DNA from: Karalla daura
Lineage: Eukaryota; Chordata; Actinopteri; Chaetodontiformes; Leiognathidae
Reading direction: 5' to 3'
Length of the DNA stretch: 64,000 bases
NCBI GenBank assembly: GCA_029224185.1
Contig: CM055191.1
Span: forward strand, 22,529,780-22,593,779
The notes beneath the pieces were generated by a model. That model saw only the letters and a program-made list of their open reading frames with translations. It had not been told where the DNA came from and did not search any database. Below, one piece after another: positions 1 through 13,212 of this stretch; position 1 is the first letter of the stretch; each line of letters starts with the position of its first letter. A program made the translations under genes and the position numbers.

Positions 1-128
1 CGCTTCTTGTAGATTTATCACGGCATGCCTGTTGTTGTCTCCAAACTTGTGCCACAGCAGCAGAGCTCTGCCGCTCGGACTCAGGGGACAGACATTTCAT
101 TTCCGCCCTCTTAACGAGTTGGTGGTGA

Positions 129-207
129 GTGTGTGTGCTAATATGTGAGTGCGTATGTGTGTACGGGAGCTGTGACGGGAGATGGTTGATGGGGGGTGGG
201 TGGTGTG

Positions 208-238
<31 letters not shown>

Positions 239-654
239 TGGGGGGGCAGGCTACATCGTTGTCCTCCTCCTCCTCCTCCTCATCCTCCTCCTCCTCCACA
301 CTCTCAGACAGAGATAATGGGGGAGCTGATAGCAGCCTTGGAGACTGCTGTGGCTCCAAGCACAGATATGGACTGATAACGCCTCCACCACCTCGCCTGC
401 TGCTGCTTCTAGTGTGTGTGTCTGTGTGTGTGTGTGTATGTGTGTGTGTGTGAGTCCCTTTGTGTTTGTATCTGGATGTAAATGTGTGGTGCGGCAACAC
501 ACGTACATTCTATACAAATGTGGGTGTGTCTTCACATTAGTTTGTGTGTGTGAAATCCCCTCTGTGTTTGATGTTGTGAATTGTAGTTGTGCGCCTCCCT
601 GTGTTTGTGGAAATTTGTGTGTCCAAGAAAACAATGTGTGTTGCTTTGCTATAC

Positions 655-688
<34 letters not shown>

Positions 689-865
689 ATGTGTGTGTGT
701 CCTACATCTGCTCCTCTAAAGTGAGTGTGTGTGGCTCTCTCTGTGTCTCTGCAGCCTCCTTCATCCCACCAGACATTCCTGCTTCCTTTTTATGGGCACA
801 GGAACAGCTGGCCACCCCAGTAGGGCATTCTTACAATGAGACAATCACAATATATGAGCCTGGTG

Positions 866-911
<46 letters not shown>
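129..911. repeat. GT/TCC/CA microsatellite-rich block
   Basis: Contains GT arrays at about 214-239, 412-452 and 657-700, a TCC array at 262-298 and a CA array at 868-911, with GT-rich spacer between them. All apparent open frames here are translated repeats (VCVCV, THTHT, SSSSS). No gene seen. Confidence 0.9.
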
Positions 912-916
<5 letters not shown>

Positions 917-2845
917 CATATGCACAGAGAAAAGCAGATACAGTAGGCAGAGAGCCACTCTCTCCTGGCTTTTACTAATATGTTTCCTGTTGTGCTGTTG
1001 TGTTACAGCGGCATCAGGATCTAACAGCGGTTAATCACCGTTCTTTTCTCTTTAGCTCCCCAAAATATGAGGAAGCTTTCCATTGTCACGGCTCAGGGGG
1101 AAGAAAAAATTAAACCCAGAGCAGAAGCTACACAGTCTATTTCCGTTGCCAGGTCCAAATCTTTTTCTTTTTTTTTTTTTGTGCCCATACCCGACTTTGA
1201 TGAATGGTAAAAGGCGAATCTTTTCGCTGTACTTCACACAATCTCCTCGTACGACAATCACATCCTGACAGCTCAAATGAGAAAATGATTAATAGGGCTT
1301 GTGATTAACATAATGAGTTATTATCCAGGACAGAGAAATTATTTCATCAAGCTAGGCTATATTTATCTTTGTTCACCTATGCACCTGTTCTGCTCATTTC
1401 ACAGTGTTTTATTGCATGTGAGATTACAGTGTTTCCATTCATGGCTATGTGCTGATTAGTTTCGAACAGTGGCAATACGGTCGGCTGTTTGTTTCCTTTT
1501 GTACATGAAAAATGCATATTTATGAGAGCCTATGCTCAGCTTAAAATACGCCATGTAATTAATTTCACAGAGCGACGCTACCTCGAGATGGTTTATCTTC
1601 AGGTAGATGTAACAACGAAATGGAAAGTCCGGACATTTACTTGCTTTTATTTTCTGGTACTGATCAATTACTGAAGCGGGCACAACATGCGAGAGTGTGT
1701 TCATGCAGCGAATATGCGTTTACCTGGTTGCTTCTAATCAAATTTGTATGAAAAATTGACAACTGCGTAAACTCAAACCAGGGCACATTATTTTATTTAT
1801 TTCACACCTGAAGATTTGTTTCTATCTCCAGGGGAGCTGCGCTGCGTCATCTTTGTTAAATCTGAGGAAAATAACCCCGATGATGTCATCAGACATGTCC
1901 TGTCTCTCGGCTACACAAAACAGACATTGTACAATAATCACAGTACATGTTTTATGCTTTTGTTTTTCATCTGAAAGTTTCATTTACATATGTTTTTGTT
2001 TTCTTCTGCTTTCCCATCCTCTCCAATATTAGGTTTGCCATCTCGTCTTTGCACCATGTCTGGAATAGGCGTTCCATGAAGCAAAAATACTATTGCATTG
2101 CATTATGGGAAATGTAGGATCGTGCACTCCCCCTGCACTTTGGCAAAAGCCTGAAATGCCAAAGCCTGAATCAGAGCTATAGACTCAAGGAAAGGATGTC
2201 TTGGTCACCAAGACCAGATCATAAATTCAGAACAAAATTTAGGCTGTGACAGATTCACATCATCTGCTTTTTTAAACAAAAACATTATTATTGTAAATCC
2301 CTTTTTAATTTTTTTTTCTCAAGTAGCACTACTGCTGCAATATCCCATGAAACTGACCTAAACGTAATTTTGACTTTTATAAAAAATGAAGTAATGCGCA
2401 TCATAGTTATAACAAATATCGTAAAACCAAAAAGGCCTCTCAAAGATTGAATCATGAAGATCATGAAGCTAAGTTCCAGATGGACCTTGGGGAATATTTT
2501 GTTAGTTGACAACAAAAATGAGACTTATCAGAAAGAGTGAGAAGGTACAAAAAACACTATGCTTTTTATTGAAAGTCTACTGTTTTTTAAGACAAATAAA
2601 TAAATCTCTGTACTAATTCGGAGCCTCATTCCAACCTACCAGGAAACTCCTGTGTGCTTAATATTGAATATTCAATATGCTCTTCTGTCTTGGAAAAATG
2701 TTATTCGGAGCAGTATTTTTTTCTTTTACTGAAACACTGTTTTAGATCAGACAGTCTCGAAATTAGAATAAAACTTTCTGGAATGTGGAAAAACTCATTG
2801 TTTGTACTCATTGTGTGCATCTTACAAATGAAAGGTTATCTGATG

Positions 2846-2847
<2 letters not shown>
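912..2847. other. Gene-free stretch
   Basis: Mixed AT-rich single-copy-looking sequence. The open frames are short and lack splice-site or domain support. I see nothing annotatable. Confidence 0.5.
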
Positions 2848-2896
<49 letters not shown>

Positions 2897-3306
2897 GTGA
2901 GAGTGTGTGTGGCTGCCCTGTGTTCATGCCTGAATCTGTTCATTAGTTGCTTACGAACTCACAAAGCTGAGATAGACAGTGGCAGTACCCGGAATGCCTT
3001 GTTCTGGGGAGCCATACGCACTTGTGTTTTGCTAATGAGCACATCCAGGGGACGTTTTTCATAAAGGCAGACACACACACACACACACACACGGAAACAC
3101 ACACACTCATAACTACACAGGACTGACATTTTCCTCACACAACTGCAGAGAAAGTCTCCTGAGAAAGATTGCTGCCAGGCACGAAAATGGAGAGAGGAGA
3201 GCGCAGAGAAAGAAAGAGCAGAGCAAGAGGTGAGGGAGAGATATGTGGGGGAGGAAGGGGAGGAGGAGCGCGAGGAGGAGGAGGAGGAGGAGGAGGAGGA
3301 GGAGGA
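2848..3306. repeat. (GT)n, (CA)n and (GGA)n arrays
   Basis: GT array at 2848-2895, CA array at 3071-3092 and GGA/GAG array at 3271-3306. The GT and CA arrays form a loose inverted pair about 175 bp apart. Confidence 0.9.
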
Positions 3307-3559
3307 AGGTCTGGAGAAACAGAAACGCTGTTTTATTTTTCCCTTTTCTCCCTGCAAGCCTCAGCTGTTCGGTCCCCGCCGCTCGTGCCTTCAGTCCTCG
3401 CTGCGCTTTGATAGCTTTCAGCGCACTCGGCTGTGTTGGCTGCGGTCTTGGCAAGCATGAGGACAAATCAATTAAGAGCGTCGACTGATACAGTGTCTGT
3501 GCCCCCCCCCCACCCCACTCCTCCCCCCCATTCACAATGGCGAATAAAAGCAATTAAAA

Positions 3560-3960
3560 GCTGACTGTAGCACATGATGTGACAGTAATGGCCATAATGG
3601 ATCGTCGTCAAGGTTCAGATGCCAGATAATGTTGTTGTTTATCTAGATGATTGTTGTTGTTTATTCATAAGCTTGGGAATCCTGCCCCCCCCCTTATGAC
3701 AACCCCGCACCCCGAGCCTAAACACAAACAGACGTCTGTGATATTGAGAGGTGGCCATCTGTCCAATCAGAGAATCAAGTCAATAAGGGGAACCAGTTTG
3801 GGGGCGAGACCTGATCTGGAAGACATTAGCATGTGAATTAGTTGTTGACTGGGTGCCAAAGCCAGCAGCCTAATCGCTGCCAACTAGATGACAGCATTCC
3901 CCTAATCGATGGCTTGATATCTATATGGAAACATATGGGGGGATCAGAGACGCAGACTGT
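3560..3960. promoter_or_regulatory. Candidate conserved regulatory block
   Basis: Complex, non-repetitive AT-rich sequence with TAATGG-type homeobox words, a forkhead-like TGTTTATTCATAA near 3656-3668, CCAATCAGAGAATCA near 3761 and CCTAATCGATGGC near 3901. This is enhancer-like texture, but conservation is untested. Confidence 0.3.
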
Positions 3961-5029
3961 ACCGCTTCATTTTGATCCGGTTAGGCTCAGCTTATGACAC
4001 TTTTTCCACTGGTGTGTTTTAGAAAATACTGCAAGAGAATGTGGGGTTTAAAGCAACAGGATAAATGTGGCGCTTCGATTCGGGTGAACTGGGGCGAACC
4101 TGTTGGAGCCACCAGTCCCCCATTGTGTTTCTCCCCGCAGTGTAAATGGACAGAAGGCAAACATTAGTTACACTGTCAACAATCAGTTGTTCAGCTTTCA
4201 GTATTGTGCATATCTGAAAGATCCCTCCAGTTAGCAAGTACATTATACATATTAGTCACCTCCCTTGGTTTTTATACATGAAAGACAGAAAAAAAGCAAG
4301 ACAGAGGTTGTAATGACCAACTATTCTATTTTCAATCATGTGCATCTTCACCAGGATTCCTTATATCGAGCTGAGTTCCTCCCCAACACAGTGAATTTTT
4401 AAATGACTCTCCTAAAATCATTGCGCTGACTTTCAAAATATTCATGCTGGAAACACCACTTATGACAGCACTAAAGGGATTTTCGATGCATTGAAAATTC
4501 CTGCGCATGTGCCAAAAAGCAGATCTCTTGCAAATCATCTATACATTTGGAATTGAGAGAGAAATGCATGGCAGTGTTTCTTGTCCGTCATCATTGCCAA
4601 AAGCAGTAGTCACGTGCGTGTCTCATGGCAACACCTTATAACTCTGCGGCCCCTGAACAGTTATCCATAAAGTCAAGGATAATATTTGTGTCTTTCTCTG
4701 GAAAATCAACGTTTCTTCTCTTTCCGACCTTTTCCCACAGGTCCTATAATATTTTATTGAGTCAAGCTTAGAAAGAAAAATGTAGACAACTTACCAAAGA
4801 ACAATTAGTGTTTGTTATAAAACCTCTAATTGTTTTGTAAAAGCACATTTGTTTTTCTGTATTTTAGCACAGTCTGTTAGCACAGTGTGTTCCAGTCAAG
4901 GTTTCACCAGCCAGACTGTTAAAACTTTAGGCTCAGTCAGTAGAAATGATTTAGCGTAACAGAATATACAAGAGGAAAGGCCTGAAAAGTGCAAAGTGTT
5001 TTCTGGTGCAGTACTTAATTCATTGAATT
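3961..5029. other. Gene-free stretch
   Basis: AT-rich sequence with no exon, RNA gene or recognisable repeat that I can support. Confidence 0.45.
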
Positions 5030-5300
5030 CACAGTCCACAAATAGTGGAGTCAAAGCACATCAGAATGACATGTGGTGTCCCCCAAGGCTCCATTGCTGG
5101 GCCACTTATGTTTACAGTCTATATTCTCACAGTGGCTCACATTGTGGAAAATATCTTACCATGACTAAGCAGGTGACACAGAGATTTCATATCGATTGCA
5201 CTACTGTAGATGAATATGGTCCCATGAAAGCATATCTAATTACATCCAACAAATCAATAATTGGATCTGCTGAGCTTGTGACAAAACAGTCACTGCAGTG
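5030..5300 (+). mobile_element. Decayed L2-type LINE reverse-transcriptase fragment
   Basis: From 5072 one frame reads CGVPQGSIAGPLMFTVYI, a clear match to the CGVPQGSILGPLLF motif of non-LTR reverse transcriptases of the L2/Rex-like type found in fish. After a frame break it continues with DTQRFHIDCTTVDEYGPMKA, recalling the segment around and after the YADD active site, but the catalytic aspartate pair itself is lost. Frameshifts and its short length make it an inactive relic. The clade is a judgement from the motif only. Confidence 0.75.
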
Positions 5301-5337
5301 TTGATCACATGCTAAGTTGACAGTAATGTGTGATCCA

Positions 5338-5385
5338 CATAACGTCCAAAAATGTACACTGCATAACGTCCAAAAATGTACACAG
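5338..5385 (+). repeat. 24-bp tandem duplication
   Basis: Two copies of a 24-bp unit (CATAACGTCCAAAAATGTAC followed by ACTG or ACAG) are joined head to tail, followed by a partial third copy, CATAACATG. They lie just downstream of the LINE relic and may derive from its 3' region or from local slippage. Confidence 0.85.
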
Positions 5386-5959
5386 CATAACATGTTTATT
5401 TTGAATCTGAATATCCCTTCAGTGTCATCAAGGTGTGTCCAGCTTTATTACTCCATCTTCCTTGCTCCAGCTTGTAGAGGAACAATCAGATAAGAATTTC
5501 AAAGCTTAATTTTAATGTCTACTGTGCTCACATAGCACATACTCTTTGATTAAGTTTAACTGCTGTGATATCAGCTGCTTTACCCGCATGTATAATAATG
5601 CACCATGTGTCAGATATCGTCATCAAATATATGCCTAACATATGTAAGCAAGTATATGTAAGTTAAGTGGAAACATCTCAGAATTGCAACCCAGTGCAGA
5701 GCTGGATGTGGCGTGCACATCGATCTGTCTGCAGATGGCGTGTGGGCAACTAGACCAGTGGTCCATTATTTACATAGTTGACCCTGAGGATGGGCCGCTC
5801 AATGGCAGAATTATGATCAGCAGTTAAAACTTTGAGACCTGCTTTGTCTATTCATCAATCATGGTTTTATACGTCTCTAAAAGGCTGGAGGGTGGCTGAC
5901 CATGCACGCTCAGTGCTCCCGCCTTCAGTTTCCTCCCAGTGCCACTGTGCAGGCAGATA

Positions 5960-6180
5960 ACGCAGATGAATGCAGAATGCCGCAAACGTGAACAAATGCT
6001 CCCCTAATGAAATTGCAAATGATCTATATCAAAATGTATATCCGCTGCTCAATGCGCAATCTGTAAAGATACTGAAACATTGCGGCGCAGCGAAATTAAT
6101 TTTTCCCATTTCCAAATATAATAGCAGTAATGCAGTTATTCAGGGTCTCCATTTGTCATCTCAGACTCCAATGTGATTTC
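5960..6180. promoter_or_regulatory. Candidate conserved regulatory block
   Basis: Non-repetitive sequence with CCCCTAATGAAATTGCAAATG, GAAATTAATTTTTCCC and GTAATGCAGTTATT, a mix of homeobox and POU-like words. Regulatory status is inferred from texture alone. Confidence 0.28.
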
Positions 6181-6362
6181 TGTTTGGTTTGATGTAGTTT
6201 CCCCTCAGGCAGTCGCTGAAATAAAATCCCCATTTCGACTTGGTATTCCCACTCAGAGACAATTCTGTCTGAGGGAATCTGATAGCTCATATCTGAGTCC
6301 CAGAAAGAATTTCAAATAGGAGGATGACACGACGCCTGTCACCCCGAATCAAGACCACTGAT

Positions 6363-7489
<1,127 letters not shown>

Positions 7490-7665
7490 GCAAAGAAGTG
7501 TAAACTAAGCCTCATTAATTAGGCTCATTAGGTGAACAGAAACCTGTTTGATTGGAGGCAGTTGGAGCCCTTCCGCTCTGATGCAGCAGCGGTATTTAAC
7601 TCGCCATATTGGCTGTCTGATGGCTGCACCTCAGGGTCATGTTCTGTGACATGGCTGTTGTCCCA
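7490..7665. promoter_or_regulatory. Candidate conserved regulatory block
   Basis: Contains CTCATTAATTAGG and a repeated CTCATTAGG at 7511-7532 (TTAATTA at 7515-7521), followed by complex sequence with CAGCAGCGG and CGCCATATTGGC. Direct-repeated homeobox words in non-repetitive DNA suggest an enhancer; unproven. Confidence 0.28.
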
Positions 7666-7677
7666 GTGCCACCCCCT

Positions 7678-8170
7678 ACACACACACACACAGACACACA
7701 CACACACACACGCACATATGCACACACGGACTAACACAGATCCTTTAAGGGGCTTGGCAGACCCCTGGTTCCCCCTCTCTAATCACTGTGTTCTCCAGGG
7801 GCGAGCAGCCATTCTCGTAGCTCTTTGGAAAAGCTTGGCATTTGTCTGAGATCTCATTTCTGTAATTCATCGCCCGTCTCCCGGGAGCTGCGGTTGGCAC
7901 TGGTGATGCCAAGTCCTCCCTCCTCCCTCCGTCTTGCCTCTCTCTCACACACCCTCCACCCCCTATTTCTCCTCTCTCACTGCATCTCCGTCTCCGTCCT
8001 GCGCTCTTTCACCCCGTCCTTGTGCGTTGCTGCCCCGATGGAGGCCCTGACTCACGCTAAACTGGTGGGTGTGCACACATTAACTCTCCTGTGATTGTGT
8101 TTGATGGCCGCTCCAGGCTCACATCGCATAAACATACTGAGTGCGCGCGCGTGTGTGTGTGCGTGCGTCT
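7678..8170. repeat. CA array, CT-rich stretch and GC/GT array
   Basis: CA array at 7678-7727, pyrimidine-rich sequence at 7915-8010 and an alternating GCGCGC/GTGT run at 8141-8169. No gene. Confidence 0.75.
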
Positions 8171-8209
8171 TTGCATCATTCTTCCTTGAGTATCTGAGCG
8201 CAAAGGGAG

Positions 8210-8440
8210 GCGGCTAAATGAAAACGAATGATGCACGCTGGGATTATTATTTCTTCATATTTTCCTCTCATATATAAAAACACAAAGTGTCAAACCATTA
8301 ATACACACGCGGCCCAAATGAAGAAATAATTACGCATCAATTATCACTAGTAATATGAATGTGGAAAATATAATTGTGATTAATTAGGCATCAGTAAAAA
8401 TGTACATCTGTTACTTATCAGGCAGAGTGGGAGGGGGAGA
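8210..8440. promoter_or_regulatory. Candidate conserved regulatory block with homeodomain sites
   Basis: AT-rich non-repetitive sequence with TAATTG (8371-8376) next to TGATTAATTA (8378-8387), plus further TAAT/ATTA cores (AATAATTACGCATCAATTATC near 8325-8345). Its density of paired-type homeodomain words is among the highest in the window. Confidence 0.35.
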
Positions 8441-9338
8441 AAAAGATGGATAGCGACTCATTTTTCAAAATATATTTAAAAAAGAAGCCGACGCGTCCGC
8501 GCTCCGTGGACTGTTCCCTGTTTCTCTGGAAAAATAAGTTGAAATATTGAAGACGTGTGATGTGTGATGTCTGGCTGTAGCTGCAGCTCCCTGCCAGTCT
8601 GTTTCCCAGTCGGCGCGGTATACAGGTGAACCGCTGCAGCTCACATTTTGTTTATGAGTAAACGGCTGTTGGTGGCAGGCATTTTAAGCTAATAGCTGCT
8701 TTAAATAGCTGCAATTAGTGAGAAGCACGAGATATTTAATCACTCTAGACCAATTAGTCTGTAATCAAGTAGTGTCCAAGAGCGAGCATGTTTTTGTCCT
8801 CCGCTGTTCCTCTGTAAGCACCCGCCATATATTTCTCGGTGCGCCAGGAAGAGCAGTGATTAACACGCGGGGATATAGGCCCCCGTGGAACGCCGTAATG
8901 TGGAGTTAAATCAGGGAGAGAGGGAGCCGAGACACGGCAGCCAAACCTGTTATTGCAGTTTAACATATGCAGAAGGTTAATTTAAGGCGCAGGCGATGGC
9001 GAGCGTCCCCGTTTTACGCCTTTGCGTGGCGCTGCGTTGTACAAATTTGCGGAATTAGGACCTGGCGTGTTTCGTCTGCCTGGGAACCGATTTTTATTTT
9101 CTTTTTTCTTTTTTCCTTTGGACGCAATCCATGCAGTTTGACCCGGAAGAGGAGAACGTGAGATCCAATCGCACACAAATAAACCCCGCACGCTGAAAAA
9201 AAAATATCCCTGTTGCGAACGTGCCTTTATTGTGTAATCTTCTGGAAGCGAGGCGCTTTTAGAGACATGGGAAAGACGCGCCAGTATGCGCTGCGCACAA
9301 ACGAGACTCATGCATGAGCACACACACACCCACACACA

Positions 9339-9403
<65 letters not shown>

Positions 9404-9925
9404 CTGTGCAAACAACTTGCTCCACTTGCAGCGCGGCCGGTCCCTGTTTAGATAATAATGATACTGTGCTCATTATGACATTTGCCAGGGTTGACGCGTC
9501 CACTCCTCCTCCTCTGCCTCGCCCCCACGGGGCGGAGAGCGGCCTGACCAAAAGTCGTTCAGGTCCTTATCAAACGCTGTAACCACAGTGTGGAGCAGCC
9601 AGCCGTCAGCCTGAGCCGTTGCCTGCTTCGGGGAAAAGGAAAAGCCATCAGGAGAGCGCTGCTGCACTGCTGTCTCGCTCCCAACAGGGACTGTTTGGAA
9701 GATCCTGCAGTGGTGACGCTGTGGAGGCACAGTCTGGGGCATCGCTGTGGTGGCTAATAGCGAGACAGTGGGAATTGTGAGTCAACATATGGCTGCAGCC
9801 AAGTATAACAGGAGCAAAGATGAATAATGTATGGGGGGATGGCAGCACTTTGGGTGCTGACTGATAGAGAGCATCAGAGCCACAGACGGTGGAGCTGCGA
9901 GAGAAGTGTCCTGCCCTGGGTCCAC

Positions 9926-9980
<55 letters not shown>

Positions 9981-12739
9981 CGTCTTAATGGAGCGTCATG
10001 TAATCGAGTAAACACGCACTGCCTGTACATGTAAGCGTACAGCTGATCTAATGTTGAATTAATGCCATCTGTGTTTGCCCAGAAATACAAGGCAGTGTTG
10101 TGCGATAAGCTGTAAAAGAGCAGCAGCAGCACTTAAATGTGAGCATGAGAGTCAAGCGAGGACCACGTGGTGTGTTTTTTCTTTTTTTGGGAGAATGACT
10201 GAAAAATTAATTTGCTAAAGAGAGGTCAGATAAACCCTCGAGCTTATTTTTCACTTCTTTGAATTCAAAACACCCTCAATGTCTTTATATTTCTATGTTA
10301 GCGGAGTTGGAGGGTCAGCTTGGGCTGTTCTATATCTTGAAGGTGATCTATAGAGAATAACATTTTCTGTGTGAAATGCTTCAGCTCCGCTCTCACTGAC
10401 TGCACGGCCACGGCCTCTGCAGCCTGGTTCAAACTGTGTCGTGCTCTCACCAAGAGCGAAGATATCTTTAATCATATCAGGAAGGTCTAACTGTCAAGCA
10501 GGCCACCTGTGCTTTAACACAGTTCTTTTTTCAATCTTATTTTTTTCCTTTCCTTTCCTTTCCTTTTTTTTTCTTTTTTTTTTCACCTTTTATCACTCAC
10601 ACACGTTTCACATCACAAGGACGGTCCTCGTCAAGGTTAGCGAGGCCGGGGCTCTCTCCTCCTGTGGACCATAAACACAGACAGGTGGCCCCGGCGGCCT
10701 GCTGGCCCCGGCTGTGGGAGAAGGTGTCGGGGCGCCCACATGGCCTCCGGAGGCGTCCGTGTCACACAGGCGCTTCGACCCGCATTCAGCAGGTTGATGT
10801 GGGGACAGCTAAACAAGGCCCGGTGTGTCTCCACGGGAAAGCTGGGAAAGGAGGCCGAGAGAAGGGACCGCTGTAACTAATAACTGTGAGATAGAGGCAT
10901 GTGAGGCCGTTCTCACCGCAGCGACGCAGGAGGTCATCTCAGTGCCCTCGCATGTTTTTGCCCGGGCAAGCACGCAGGAGGTTACCCACGGAAAACAAAA
11001 GCGGGACGAATGAAGACTGAGTTTGTTTGCGGGCTCTCTTAAAAGCGTCGTGAATCATCATTATCAAATAAGCCATTCCCTGCCTGAACACCAGCGGCTC
11101 GCTCCAGCACTTGACTAGAATCTCGAACCCGAGGAGGCCTTGAACAGAGCATTGCAGGTTCCTTTCAGGAAAAAAGAGTGAATATTATTCTCAGTTTTTC
11201 ACCACTGCAACCGCAGAGGTTTTAACTTCCTTACATAGATAGTTTTACGGCAGCGCAGGCCTTTTTCCAACCTAAGAAGTAATGTATAGTGCTTACTCAC
11301 TGTTTACATAGATTAACGGTTGTTAAAATAATAATGAATGATTGGCCTGAAAGCGGATGGTTTTCCTCGGCTGCATGCATTCACCTCTCTGTTAGGTATT
11401 TGACAGATACTGTGACATCCTTTGCTACTTCACTTCCACTTGCTGTCGAAGCCTTGCAGTTCTGTTAAACTGCCGCTATGTACAACAAACGCACCGTGGC
11501 AATAACTTGCGCATCACAGACAAATGGCATTCACGAGAGGATGGCGATCGGTTCGCGGGGCTCGACACGGGTGACACGGTTTAATGCGAAGCAGACCTCT
11601 TGGCTGTCATCCGCGCTGCCGCAGTGCATGCTCAGGCCGGGGCCGTGTTTGTGATGGAATTAATAGAAAGCCCGCAAAACAAAAGGCTTCATCCCTAAAT
11701 CCTGTAAAACAGGTTTGGGGATTTGGATGACATCTGCAACGTTTTAATGTCTCTATCCACCCTGCATTTTCCATGAGGCTCGCGCACGGCCCTGGGTTCG
11801 CTTCGCTTCGGCCTGCGCCTCCCTGTTTTTCCGCATTATCCCGCGTTGCAGCTCTGGCACCGAGAAGAATGAACAATAAAGATGCCCCTTGAGACAAAAC
11901 GTGAGACGACACAATTCTTCCTGGAAACTTTAATTGTTTTGACAACTCCTCACAAGCCAGTGAAGGTCAAGTCCAACAGTGCAGCTGACAGTAATGTACA
12001 AGTGCCCTCTCACACTGGCAGGAGGGTGGTGAGGTAAATTCGGTGTTCAATGTCATGAAAAATAAAGGCTTTTTTTCCCCCTCTTTACATTAACAATGAC
12101 TGCCGACTCTGACAGGGAAACCTTTCAGATTCATCCAAAGACGTTCCATGTGTGAGAACAGCTGTTTGTCGTCTAAAACGAGTCTGTGAATGTTCACATA
12201 GTTCATCAATTCATAACCGAAAGCTGGAGGATTTCACGGCAGTCAATCATTAACTTCTCAAGGAGAGGCTCCGACTGCACAAATAGAACATATATTGTTT
12301 TGCCGTGATTCTTTTCTCTCCTTTCCCCCAGTACACACTGTCAGAAGTGCCGTGACTCTCAGATTGAATTTTAGACAAGAGTGCAATGTAACAGAATCAG
12401 ATCGGGCCTTTTTTTCTTTTCCTCCTTTTCTTTTCCAAAGAGCAAACAGCGGAGCAACCTTTCGCTCCGAGCGGGTCAAAGTTGTCATAGTTAATGAGTA
12501 CAAAACAATTGAAGAGAAAGCTAAGCAGGGCAAATAATCCAAGAACTGGTGTTGAACTCCCCCACATATCTACACAGGGAGGCTGCTTCAGTGCACATTC
12601 AATATCTCTGCAATGGGCCTGACGTGCTACATATGAAACTATTCCAAAAACACTGCAAAGAGTTAACTGATATCATCATGTGAGGACATTATTGGCAGAG
12701 CATAACCACGTTCATTTACTAAAGACTTCAAAGTGGAAA
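8441..12739. other. Gene-free interval downstream of id4 with CA/GT arrays
   Basis: Holds a long CA array (9320-9403), a GT array (9928-9979) and a T/C-rich run (10526-10583). The open frames are repeat-driven or short. The 11000-12700 part is ordinary mixed sequence. If id4 uses a distal poly(A) site, part of 11900-12740 could be 3' UTR, but I see no AATAAA supporting that. Confidence 0.45.
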
Positions 12740-12744
12740 CACAA

Positions 12745-12752
12745 TATTTACA
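12745..12752 (-). promoter_or_regulatory. id4: Second Pumilio-type site UGUAAAUA
   Basis: The minus strand reads TGTAAATA, another perfect UGUANAUA. It begins about 18 nt beyond the AUUAAA hexamer, so it is in the message only if cleavage falls downstream of it or a more distal signal is used. Confidence 0.35.
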
Positions 12753-12769
12753 GAACAACAAAAAAAGGT

Positions 12770-12780
12770 TTTAATAAAAA
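12770..12780 (-). terminator. id4: Poly(A) signal AUUAAA overlapping a CPE-like UUUUUAU
   Basis: On the minus strand UUUUUAU (12780-12774) runs into AUUAAA (12775-12770), followed by a U-rich, GU-containing stretch near 12768-12740 that could be the downstream cleavage element. UUUUUAU next to a poly(A) hexamer is the arrangement bound by CPEB proteins during cytoplasmic polyadenylation. No AAUAAA was seen on this strand between about 12720 and 13215. Confidence 0.55.
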
Positions 12781-12858
12781 TATCTTATAATTACAATAGT
12801 CTATTTTAAGCATATAAGTATTCCTTTCACATACTTTTATAGAACATTTGTGTCTCTA

Positions 12859-12866
12859 TATGTACA
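12859..12866 (-). promoter_or_regulatory. id4: Pumilio response element UGUACAUA in the id4 3' UTR
   Basis: The minus strand reads TGTACATA, a perfect match to the PUM1/PUM2 consensus UGUANAUA. It lies about 85 nt upstream of the AUUAAA signal and so should be in the mature mRNA. PUM binding usually promotes decay or repression. Function here is inferred from the motif alone. Confidence 0.5.
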
Positions 12867-13212
12867 ATCTTAATTGTCTCGAATCAGAATTGTTCTTCTT
12901 TACAATATCAAACATTTTAAGGTTCCAGGGACGTCATCCCTGTTCAACACAAATCATCTATTTTAAACAATAGATGTCCAAAACATGTACAATGATTTTC
13001 GCAGTTTAGTAAAGCTTTAAACTGGAGTCATTTTCGTTACTCTTTAAGCACAAATCACAAACAGTTTTCATAGCTGTGGACAGACGGGTTTCCGACATGA
13101 ACGTCTTGGTGTGGCCATTCCGGATTTTCAGAACATTTCTCAGGTGACAAGCAGTGGAGTCAGAGCAACTTAAACAGGAGGAAGGAGAGGGAGACGTCTA
13201 GCATACTGATTC

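Larger units (their letters stand above)
12740..13212 (-). other. id4: id4 exon 3, 3' UTR (probable)
   Basis: Downstream of the polypyrimidine tract the minus strand becomes AU-rich, with 3'-UTR words: UGUACAUA, UUUUUAU, AUUAAA and UGUAAAUA. Vertebrate Id genes carry most of the 3' UTR in a separate third exon, and the distance from exon 2 (about 1 kb) is reasonable. The 3' end is set by an AUUAAA hexamer at 12775-12770 followed by a U/GU-rich downstream region. Exact ends need transcript data. Confidence 0.6.
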
